From: Treponema sp.
GTDB lineage: Bacteria; Spirochaetota; Spirochaetia; Treponematales; Breznakiellaceae
Direction of reading: 5' to 3'
DNA length: 8,980 nucleotides
NCBI GenBank assembly: GCA_031272575.1
Contig: JAISTO010000148.1
Location: 1 to 8,980, forward strand
The notes beneath the pieces are model-generated. The model saw only the letters and a program-made list of their open reading frames with translations. It searched no databases and was not told the DNA's origin. The translations under genes and the position numbers were made by a program. Positions 1 to 5,148 of this stretch are shown piece after piece. Numbering within the stretch: the stretch's first letter is position 1; the number at the start of each line of letters is the position of its first letter.

Positions 1-143
1 CCCCCAGAGGGGGGGAGGGCTTTTCTTGTGACCCCCCCTGCCCCCCCAGAGGGGGGGAGGGCTTTTCTCGTGACCCCCCCTGCCCCCCCAGAGGGGGGGA
101 GGGCTTTTCTTGTGACCCCCCCCTACCCCCCCCAAAGGGGGGG
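1..143. repeat. 42-bp tandem repeat of C7-AGA-G7 hairpins
   Basis: Three near-identical copies and one degenerate copy with a period of exactly 42 bp: the CTTTTCT landmark recurs at 20, 62 and 104. Each full copy has two C7 tracts separated by TG, then AGA, then G7, AGGG and CTTTTCT. The second C7 tract and the G7 form a perfect 7-bp hairpin with an AGA loop. The copies differ by a single T/C change at position 69. The last copy is degenerate (C8, TA, C8, AAA, G7) and ends at 143, directly against an ATG. Because 42 is a multiple of 3, several frames stay open through the array, so the apparent ORF starting at 28 is a by-product. The array continues past the left edge, so its full copy number is unknown. 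Confidence 0.95.
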
Positions 144-788
144 ATGGTGCTCCTCCTTGCGGCGCTGCTGGCTATGGGGTGCGCGGATGTCCCGGCGCGG
201 CGGGGGGGGCGCGGGGCTCCGCCGATGGAGTGGGCGGAGGGGCCCTTCGAGGTGCTGGATTACCAGGGCAAGGCGGAGGGCGCGGAAATTCCCTCGTGGG
301 CCGCGCGGGCCCTGAGCGGGGAGCGGCAGGTGGACAGCGCGGAGGCCTGGTACTTCGCCGCCCTGGGCCGGGGGGGGAGTTTCCGGGCCCTCGAGGAGTG
401 GGACGCGGGGTTCTCGCCTGAGCAGGACTTCCCTCTCCTGGCGGCCGAGCGGGTCATCCTGCACGTCGAGGCCCTGGTCCCGGGGGGCGAGGCCCTGCTC
501 GGTGACACCTTCCCGGCCCTGATCCGCGCCGTGCATGACGAGGCCTACACCGGCCTGAGCCGCGAAGGGGGCTTCTGGGCCCGTCTCCGTTTCCCCGGCG
601 AGGACGAGACGGCGGCGCCTCGCGAGGAGTGGGCATTCATCATCCTTGTTACCGCGGAACGGGGGGCCTTTATGCGCAGTATCAACGCCATCTTCGACCG
701 AATCTACGATGACGAGGAGCCCGATCTCTCGCGGGCGCAGCGCACCGCCTTCCGCCGCATGCGGGACCAGTTCTGGGAGCAGTTTTGA
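144..788 (+). CDS. Predicted lipoprotein of unknown function
   Basis: A 214-residue protein that I do not recognise. It begins with a short hydrophobic segment (residues 2-11) ending in a lipobox-like LAMGC, so Cys13 is the likely lipidated residue and the protein is probably anchored in the envelope. The rest is acidic and rich in Trp and Phe, without an obvious enzyme motif. The C-terminal 60 residues (from WAFIILV near 155 to the end) look like a compact helical region. The signal peptide has no Lys or Arg before the hydrophobic core, which is unusual. The frame is open upstream to the window edge but has no ATG, GTG or TTG before 144, so either this ATG (or GTG at 147) is used or the real start is outside the window. 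The G7 tract just before the ATG is the only purine-rich RBS candidate. Its stop lies 11 nt before the hisS -35 box. Coding status is supported by the long GC-rich frame and lipoprotein signal; function is unknown. Confidence 0.75.
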   Translation: MVLLLAALLAMGCADVPARRGGRGAPPMEWAEGPFEVLDYQGKAEGAEIPSWAARALSGERQVDSAEAWYFAALGRGGSFRALEEWDAGFSPEQDFPLLAAERVILHVEALVPGGEALLGDTFPALIRAVHDEAYTGLSREGGFWARLRFPGEDETAAPREEWAFIILVTAERGAFMRSINAIFDRIYDDEEPDLSRAQRTAFRRMRDQFWEQF

Positions 789-798
789 GCGGGCCCCC

Positions 799-834
799 TT
801 GCATGAGCGCGCCGCCTTGTGCTATACTGCGGGT
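799..834 (+). promoter_or_regulatory. Promoter of hisS, leaderless type
   Basis: A -35 box TTGCAT (799-804) and a -10 box TATACT (823-828) are 18 bp apart. The -10 is preceded by TGC, matching the extended -10 motif TGN. Only 6 nt separate the -10 box from the hisS ATG at 835, so transcription should start at or within about 2 nt of the start codon. No Shine-Dalgarno sequence is visible before the ATG. Confidence 0.75.
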
Positions 835-2181
835 ATGGCAGCTATCATTATACCCAAAACCCTCAAGGGGTTTAGAGATTTTTTGCCGGAGGCGGAGATT
901 GCGCGGAAGGAGCTTGTTGACAAGGCCGAGGCGTGTTTCCGCGCGTACGGTTTCGTGCCGATTGACACGCCCGCGCTCGAATACGCGGAGATTCTGCTCG
1001 GCAAGGGCGGCGGCGAGACCGAGAAACAAATCTACCGGTTCGCGGATAACGGCGGCCGGGACGTGGCGCTGCGCTTCGACCTCACGGTGCCCTTCGCGCG
1101 CTTTCTCGCCGCGCACCGTCTCGAACTGCCGATCCCGTTCAAGCGCTACCATATCGCGAAGGTCTGGCGCGGCGAAAACACGCAGGCCGGCCGCTACCGC
1201 GAGTTCAGTCAATGTGACTTCGACATCGTCGGTACGGATGGTCTGGCGGCCGATTTCGAGATACTCCTGGTTATGCGCGAGGCCCTGCTCGCCATTGCCG
1301 GAGGGCCGGTCACCATAAAGATAAACCACCGGGGCCTGTTCAACCGCTTTCTCGATACCCTCGGCGTCGGGAAGCAGGCCGCCGAGGTGCTGCGGGTCGT
1401 GGACAAACAGGCGAAGGCGGGGCGCGCGGAGACCCTGCGCGCGCTTGTCAGCGTGGTCGGCGAGGAAAAGGCGGAGGCGATCTGCGCCTTTGCCGGGACG
1501 AGGGGCTCCTTCGAGGAGACCCTCGCGGCAATGACGGCCGCGGCGGGGGGGCCCTGCCCGGAGTCGGAGCGCCTCGCGCAGCTCTATCACAGTATGCGCG
1601 GCATGGGCATCGAAAAAAACTTCGTGCTCGACCCCTCGATTACGCGGGGCCTCGATTACTACACCGGCATCGTCTTCGAAAGTTTCCTGAATGAACGGCC
1701 GCGGCTGGGCTCCGTGTGCTCAGGGGGCCGCTACGATAACCTCGTGGGCCTCTATTCGCGGGAGCCGCTCTCCGGCGTGGGCGCGTCCATCGGCATAGAC
1801 CGCCTCATCGCCGGGCTGGAAAGCCTGGGGCGCATCGAAGAGCGGCGTTCGTATGCGCAGGTGGGTATAGTCATCATTAATGAAAAGGATATGTGGGCCT
1901 GCCATGGGCTCGCCCGGGCATTCCGGCAGAGCGGCGTTATGTGCGAGGTGCTGCCGGAGATTGCCGGCTCGCGGGACAGCAAACGCCTGGTGAAGCAATA
2001 CGTGCTGGCTGAAAAGATGGGCCTCGAGTATGTGCTCGTGCCGGGCGACGAGCCCCTCGACGACCGCGTCGACCTGCGCTATATCCCCGACCGGAGCACG
2101 GCGAATAACATCTCGTTCGAGTTGGCGGTGCAGATCTGCAAATACCCGCGCCTCCGGGAAACCTATCTTAAACGCGGCTAA
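835..2181 (+). CDS. hisS: Histidyl-tRNA synthetase
   Basis: Class II aminoacyl-tRNA synthetase that activates histidine with ATP and charges tRNA-His in the cytoplasm. The 448-residue length is in the usual bacterial range. Visible motifs: motif 1 region GFRDFLP (12-18); motif 2 around KRYHIAKVWRGE (103-114) followed by GRYREFSQCDFDIVG (119-133); the HisA motif RGLDYYTG (271-278); CSGGRYDNL (295-303); motif 3 GVGASIGIDRL (314-324). The C-terminal anticodon-binding domain starts around residue 340. The start at 835 is chosen because the protein then begins MAAIIIPKTLKGFRDFLP, as is typical of the family. An in-frame upstream extension to 646 is open but falls inside the preceding lipoprotein gene and upstream of the promoter. 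Its TAA (2179-2181) overlaps the stop codon of convergent hisF. Confidence 0.97.
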   Translation: MAAIIIPKTLKGFRDFLPEAEIARKELVDKAEACFRAYGFVPIDTPALEYAEILLGKGGGETEKQIYRFADNGGRDVALRFDLTVPFARFLAAHRLELPIPFKRYHIAKVWRGENTQAGRYREFSQCDFDIVGTDGLAADFEILLVMREALLAIAGGPVTIKINHRGLFNRFLDTLGVGKQAAEVLRVVDKQAKAGRAETLRALVSVVGEEKAEAICAFAGTRGSFEETLAAMTAAAGGPCPESERLAQLYHSMRGMGIEKNFVLDPSITRGLDYYTGIVFESFLNERPRLGSVCSGGRYDNLVGLYSREPLSGVGASIGIDRLIAGLESLGRIEERRSYAQVGIVIINEKDMWACHGLARAFRQSGVMCEVLPEIAGSRDSKRLVKQYVLAEKMGLEYVLVPGDEPLDDRVDLRYIPDRSTANNISFELAVQICKYPRLRETYLKRG

Positions 2182-2966
2182 ACGCGCACACAGATGCCCC
2201 GCTCGCGGCAGCGGCGCTTTATGTCCGGGATGCTCGTCTTCCCGAAGTGGAGGAGTGACGCCACGAGCGCCGCGTCCGCGCCCGGGCCCCCGTCCGCGGT
2301 TTCGAGCAGCACCCCGGCGATCTGGTCGACCCCGCCCGCGCCCCCGCTCGCGATTACCGGGACGGGCACAGCCTCGAGCACGGCCCTCGTGAGCGCCAGG
2401 TCGTAGCCCGCGCCCGTCCCGTCCGCGTCTATCGAGTTGAGCAGGACCTCGCCCGCGCCCAGTTCCACCGCGAGCGCGGCCCACTCGACCGCGTCCCGGC
2501 CCGTGTCATGGCGGCCCCCGCGCGACCAGGCGTTCCAGCGGGGCCTTCCGTCCGGGCCAGCCCCCGAGCGCGCGGCGTCCAGGGACAGCACGACGCACTG
2601 GCTCCCGTAGAGCGCGGCCATGTCAGAGAGCAGGGAGGGGTTTTCGAGCGCCGCGCTGCAGACCGAGACCTTGTCAGCGCCCGCGTTCATCGCGTCCCGC
2701 ATATCCGCGGCCGTCCGGACGCCCCCGCCCACGCAGAGCGGGATAAACACCTCCGCGGCCACGCGGCTTACCACATCGAGGAGGGTGGCGCGGCTCTTGT
2801 AGGACGCGCCGATGTCGAGGAAGCAGAGTTCGTCCGCCCCCTCGTCGTTGTAGCGCCGCGCCAGTTCCACCGGATCGCCCGCGTCGACTATCCCTTTGAA
2901 TTTGATACCTTTGACTACCCTGCCGTCGTCAACATCGAGGCAGGGGATAATGCGTTTTGCCTGCAT
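2178..2966 (-). CDS. hisF: Imidazole glycerol phosphate synthase, cyclase subunit
   Basis: The (beta/alpha)8-barrel subunit of IGP synthase. With ammonia from the HisH glutaminase it converts PRFAR to imidazole glycerol phosphate and AICAR, the fifth step of histidine synthesis that also links to purines. It has 262 residues, slightly above the family norm of about 250-258. The two catalytic aspartates fall at the expected positions, D11 (IIPCLDVDDGRVVKG) and D130 (VVLSLDAARSG). Phosphate-binding glycine loops are seen at CVGGGVR (78-84) and VIASGGAGG (204-212). The start at 2966 gives MQAKRIIPCLDV, the conserved N-terminus; a longer frame to 3008 would run into the tRNA gene and is rejected. 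hisH and other his genes are not in the window. The ATG is 10 nt from the tRNA-Phe 3' end with no promoter of its own visible between them. Confidence 0.97.
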   Translation of the reverse strand: MQAKRIIPCLDVDDGRVVKGIKFKGIVDAGDPVELARRYNDEGADELCFLDIGASYKSRATLLDVVSRVAAEVFIPLCVGGGVRTAADMRDAMNAGADKVSVCSAALENPSLLSDMAALYGSQCVVLSLDAARSGAGPDGRPRWNAWSRGGRHDTGRDAVEWAALAVELGAGEVLLNSIDADGTGAGYDLALTRAVLEAVPVPVIASGGAGGVDQIAGVLLETADGGPGADAALVASLLHFGKTSIPDIKRRCRERGICVRV

Positions 2967-2972
2967 GGGGGG

Positions 2973-2977
2973 CCTTT
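2973..2977 (-). promoter_or_regulatory. Ribosome binding site of hisF at the tRNA 3' end
   Basis: The minus strand reads AAAGG then six C residues then ATG. The first A (2977) is the discriminator base of tRNA-Phe, so the only SD-like element for hisF begins at the tRNA 3' end. Cleavage after the discriminator would leave AAGG plus the six C residues as the hisF leader. Confidence 0.6.
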
Positions 2978-3049
2978 GCCGCCTCAGGGAATCGAACCCT
3001 AGACACAAGGATTTTCAGTCCTTTGCTCTACCAACTGAGCTAAGGCGGC
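2977..3049 (-). tRNA. tRNA-Phe (GAA)
   Basis: A complete 73-nt cloverleaf including the discriminator A. The acceptor stem GCCGCCT/AGGCGGC is perfect over 7 bp. The D stem is GCTC/GAGC with loop AGTTGGTA. The anticodon stem is AAGGA/TCCTT with loop CTGAAAA, giving anticodon GAA (3014-3016), which reads Phe codons. The T stem is TAGGG/CCCTG (one T-G pair) with loop TTCGATT. The CCA end is not encoded: the DNA continues AAGG after the discriminator, so a CCA-adding enzyme is needed. Confidence 0.98.
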
Positions 3050-3058
3050 GTTTTTTTT

Positions 3059-3074
3059 GAGTGAACCATCACTC
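3059..3074 (-). other. Hairpin in the 5' leader of pre-tRNA-Phe
   Basis: GAGTGA (3074-3069), loop TGGT, TCACTC (3064-3059): a perfect 6-bp stem starting about where transcription should begin. It is followed by A8 and C before the mature tRNA 5' end. It is not an intrinsic terminator on either strand: the minus strand has A residues after the stem, and on the plus strand the T run precedes it. Confidence 0.6.
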
Positions 3075-3075
3075 T

Positions 3076-3111
3076 GCCCCTATTATAGCATAAAACGAAA
3101 AAAAGAGTCAA
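3076..3111 (-). promoter_or_regulatory. Promoter of the tRNA-Phe-hisF unit
   Basis: A -35 box TTGACT (3111-3106) and a consensus -10 box TATAAT (3087-3082) are separated by 18 bp, with an extended -10 TGC (3090-3088). The discriminator after the -10 is GC-rich (AGGGGCA), a feature linked to growth-rate or stringent control of stable RNA promoters. It lies directly upstream of the tRNA gene and is the only promoter seen for hisF. Confidence 0.88.
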
Positions 3112-3150
3112 GTACCTTTGTGAAAAAAATAATTTTTTTTTGCAAAAAGG
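3112..3150 (-). promoter_or_regulatory. A/T-rich UP-like element
   Basis: Immediately upstream of the tRNA promoter -35 box, positions 3121-3146 are almost only A and T, with A7, T9 and A5 runs. This stands out sharply in a GC-rich window. Such tracts upstream of stable-RNA promoters bind the RNA polymerase alpha subunit C-terminal domain in other bacteria. The role here is inferred from composition and position. Confidence 0.55.
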
Positions 3151-3223
3151 GGCTCTCCCCGCGGGGGCACCTTCCGTTCATCATTCTGACTATCGGTCAT
3201 ATTTCTGACTATGCGTCGATATT

Positions 3224-3361
3224 GGGGAGTAGGGAGTGGGGAATGGGGAGTGGCTTGCGTCTGGCTCGTAAGTCGCGCGTACTACCGGACAGTTTCACGG
3301 TAGTACGCGCATCCCACTTGCAAAGCGCACCCTACTCCCCACTCCCTATTCCCTGCTCCCT
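3224..3361. repeat. 138-bp imperfect inverted-repeat element with inner hairpin
   Basis: The left arm from 3224 is built of GGGGAGT-like heptad units; the right arm ending at 3361 is its pyrimidine-rich counterpart. Gapless pairing of the outer 30 positions gives 24 matches and 6 mismatches, all transitions; five of the six would be G-U pairs in a plus-strand RNA. Inside lies a perfect 13-bp stem, GCGCGTACTACCG (3275-3287) and CGGTAGTACGCGC (3298-3310), with a 10-nt loop. It encodes no protein and sits just before the lptA promoter. It resembles a non-autonomous palindromic element (MITE- or REP-like); the family is not identified. Confidence 0.85.
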
Positions 3362-3373
3362 ATCCGCGCCCCC

Positions 3374-3411
3374 TTGACCAATCGCTCTCTTTCACGCTAT
3401 ACTCAAAGCGC
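3374..3411 (+). promoter_or_regulatory. Promoter of lptA-lptB, leaderless type
   Basis: A -35 box TTGACC (3374-3379) and a -10 box TATACT (3398-3403) are 18 bp apart. Only 8 nt separate the -10 from the lptA ATG at 3412, so the mRNA should start within a few bases of the start codon. AAAG at 3405-3408 is too close to the ATG for a normal SD. The right arm of the inverted-repeat element ends 12 bp before the -35 box. Confidence 0.78.
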
Positions 3412-4068
3412 ATGAATAATCGCTTCGTTTTTGCCGGCAAGGGCCGCGTACGCGCGCGCTGCCTGCTCGGCGTCGTGCTGGGGGCCGCTCTCGCCCGTCC
3501 CGTGGGCGCGGCCGCGGATACCTTCACCTTTAAGGCGGACCGTATGTCCGGCGGAAAGGCGGTGGGCCGGGAACTCACCGTGCTGCAGGGGAACGCGGAG
3601 GTGCGCTCGGACAACCTGCTGCTCAAGGCGGAGCGCATCGAGATACAGGGCGAGGATAACCAGTTCGTGGACTGCACGGGCAATGTGTGGGGCATCGAGG
3701 AAGAAAAAGAAATCGTCTTCCGCACCGACCGCCTCCGCTACGATCGCAAACTGAAAATCGCGCGCCTCGAGGGGAACTCGACCCTCGAAGACAAAAAAAA
3801 CGAGATCGTGGCGCGGGGGCGCTTCATCGAATACGACGACCAGGCGGAAGTCACCGTATTTCAAATATCGGTGCGCCTCTTTAAGGACACGATGGTCTGC
3901 CGCGCCGAGTACGGGCTCTACCGCCGCAAAGAAAAAATTCTCGATCTGTCCGGCTTCCCGGTCGTCTACAAAAAAGATGACGAGTTTCGCGCGGATCGCA
4001 TTCAGGTTGACTTGGACACCGAGGATGTCACCATGGAAGGCTCGGTTTCGGGGGCGATAGAAAACTGA
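3412..4068 (+). CDS. lptA: LptA/OstA-like periplasmic lipid-transport protein
   Basis: A 218-residue protein of the OstA/LptA family, which forms the beta-jellyroll periplasmic bridge carrying lipopolysaccharide or a similar lipid from the inner-membrane Lpt complex to the outer membrane. A signal peptide is visible: basic residues at 4-16, hydrophobic core LLGVVLGAALA (18-28), and likely cleavage after VGAAA near residue 35. The family-like repeat pattern LQGNAEVRSDNLLLKAERIEI (58-78 region) is followed by further short beta-type repeats, for example LEGNSTLEDKKNEIVARGRFIEY split over 119-141. No membrane segment remains after the signal, which argues for LptA rather than LptC. Its TGA overlaps the lptB ATG by one base (TGATG), so the two are probably translationally coupled. 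No lptC-like gene lies directly upstream; an inverted-repeat element and a promoter do. Confidence 0.82.
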   Translation: MNNRFVFAGKGRVRARCLLGVVLGAALARPVGAAADTFTFKADRMSGGKAVGRELTVLQGNAEVRSDNLLLKAERIEIQGEDNQFVDCTGNVWGIEEEKEIVFRTDRLRYDRKLKIARLEGNSTLEDKKNEIVARGRFIEYDDQAEVTVFQISVRLFKDTMVCRAEYGLYRRKEKILDLSGFPVVYKKDDEFRADRIQVDLDTEDVTMEGSVSGAIEN

Positions 4069-5147
4069 TGGACGAGTTCGATCAAACGCTGCCGGCCGGG
4101 GAGGCCCCTCCCCCGCCGCCGGAAACGGAGGCGCCAAATTTCACCACGAAGGCGCACGGGAAGCGCCGTTTCCTCGATCGCTGCAAAGAGGGGTTGCGTA
4201 CCCTTTTTAGTCGGCGGAAACGCGAAAAATCGCGAGACCGGAAGGGAATACTCACTTTCTTCCCGCGGCTTTTGCGCCTTTGTGGGGGTGTTTTTAAAAA
4301 GAACGGCTATATAGCCGGGCTTCACCGACACCCGAAAACAAAGGCCCCCGAAGCGGAGCCCCTTCCCCCGCCGCAAGTGGAGGCGCTCCGCCCGCCGGAA
4401 GCGCCCGCGGAACCCTTCGCCCACCATGTCCTCGAGGTGACCGGCCTGCACAAAAAGTTCGGGCGCAAGGAGGTGGTGCGGGGCGTCAACTTCTTTATGC
4501 ATAACGGGGAAGTGGCCGGCCTCCTGGGGCCGAACGGCGCGGGCAAGACGACCATCTTTTATATGATCGTCGGCTTTTACAAGCCCACGAAGGGTAATGT
4601 CACCCTTGACGAGATTGACATTACTACCCGCCCCATGTACCGCCGCGCCCAGGCCGGCATCGCGTACCTGCCGCAGGAGGCGTCGATCTTCCGCAAACTC
4701 ACGGTGGAGCAGAACCTCTGGGCCATCCTCGAGAGCCGGCGCGACATAACGAAGGCGGCGAAGAAGGCGCGCATGGAGGCCCTGCTCGAGGAGTTCGGCA
4801 TTACGCGGATACGGCGGCAGTACGGCTACACGCTCTCCGGCGGGGAGCGCCGCCGCACCGAGATCGCCCGCGCGCTCGCCACGGAGCCGAAGTTCCTCCT
4901 GCTGGACGAACCCTTCGCCGGCATCGACCCCATCGCCGTGTACGAGATCAAGCAGATCATACGCCGCCTTGCGGAGAAGGGCATCGGCATACTCATTACG
5001 GACCACAACGTGCGGGACACGCTCGAAATCACGACGGAGGCGTTTATTATCAACGAGGGCTCTATCGTGGCGCGGGGGGGCCGCGAGGAGATTCTCGCGA
5101 ACGAGATGGTGCGGGAAATCTACCTGGGCGCCGAGTTCCGTATGTAG
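4068..5147 (+). CDS. lptB: LptB-type ABC transporter ATPase with N-terminal extension
   Basis: Cytoplasmic ATPase that powers extraction of LPS-like lipid from the inner membrane together with LptF/LptG (not in this window). The ATPase domain spans about 121-359: Walker A GPNGAGKT (154-161), Q-loop LPQEASIF with Q203, signature LSGGE (256-260), Walker B LLLDEP (277-282), D-loop GID (285-287) and H-loop TDHNV with H313. The strings LPQEASIFRKLTV and DHNVRDTLEIT are typical of LptB. At 359 residues it is about 120 longer than the usual roughly 240. The extra N-terminus is proline-rich (10-25 and 93-115) around a strongly basic middle (30-60). The ATG is chosen because it overlaps the lptA stop as TGATG. 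A GTG at 4377 (codon 104) could give a standard-length protein but has no SD. Confidence 0.93.
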   Translation: MDEFDQTLPAGEAPPPPPETEAPNFTTKAHGKRRFLDRCKEGLRTLFSRRKREKSRDRKGILTFFPRLLRLCGGVFKKNGYIAGLHRHPKTKAPEAEPLPPPQVEALRPPEAPAEPFAHHVLEVTGLHKKFGRKEVVRGVNFFMHNGEVAGLLGPNGAGKTTIFYMIVGFYKPTKGNVTLDEIDITTRPMYRRAQAGIAYLPQEASIFRKLTVEQNLWAILESRRDITKAAKKARMEALLEEFGITRIRRQYGYTLSGGERRRTEIARALATEPKFLLLDEPFAGIDPIAVYEIKQIIRRLAEKGIGILITDHNVRDTLEITTEAFIINEGSIVARGGREEILANEMVREIYLGAEFRM

Positions 5148-5148
5148 G

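Noticed and set aside
1..143. CRISPR array
   Set aside because: The period is 42 bp with no unique spacers; it is a simple tandem repeat of one unit.
28..315. ORF across the tandem repeat encoding a TPPAPPEGGRAFLV-type peptide repeat
   Set aside because: The 42-bp period keeps the frame open automatically; downstream it runs out of frame through the lipoprotein gene, and there is no RBS.
646..834. N-terminal extension of hisS
   Set aside because: It overlaps the lipoprotein gene in another frame and lies upstream of the hisS promoter; conserved HisRS sequence starts at 835.
682..1590. 302-residue minus-strand ORF opposite hisS
   Set aside because: Antisense shadow of a certain gene, a normal by-product of high GC content; no recognisable domain.
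1720..2484. 254-residue minus-strand ORF across the hisS/hisF junction
   Set aside because: It overlaps both genes, in a different frame from hisF, with low-complexity Arg/Gly sequence.
2966..3008. Upstream start for hisF at 3008
   Set aside because: It would translate the 3' half of the tRNA gene and add 14 residues before the conserved HisF N-terminus.
3136..3175. Possible minus-strand terminator (GGGG-AGAG-CCCC followed by T5)
   Set aside because: The stem is only 4 bp and no minus-strand gene lies upstream of it, since the flanking promoters diverge.
3057..3377. 106-residue plus-strand ORF in the intergenic region
   Set aside because: It runs through the tRNA promoter, the A/T tract and the inverted-repeat element; no RBS or domain.
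4002..5006. 334-residue minus-strand ORF opposite lptB
   Set aside because: Antisense to a gene with all ABC ATPase motifs; no RBS. Its stretch opposite the LptB extension is noted only as possible repeat-derived DNA.
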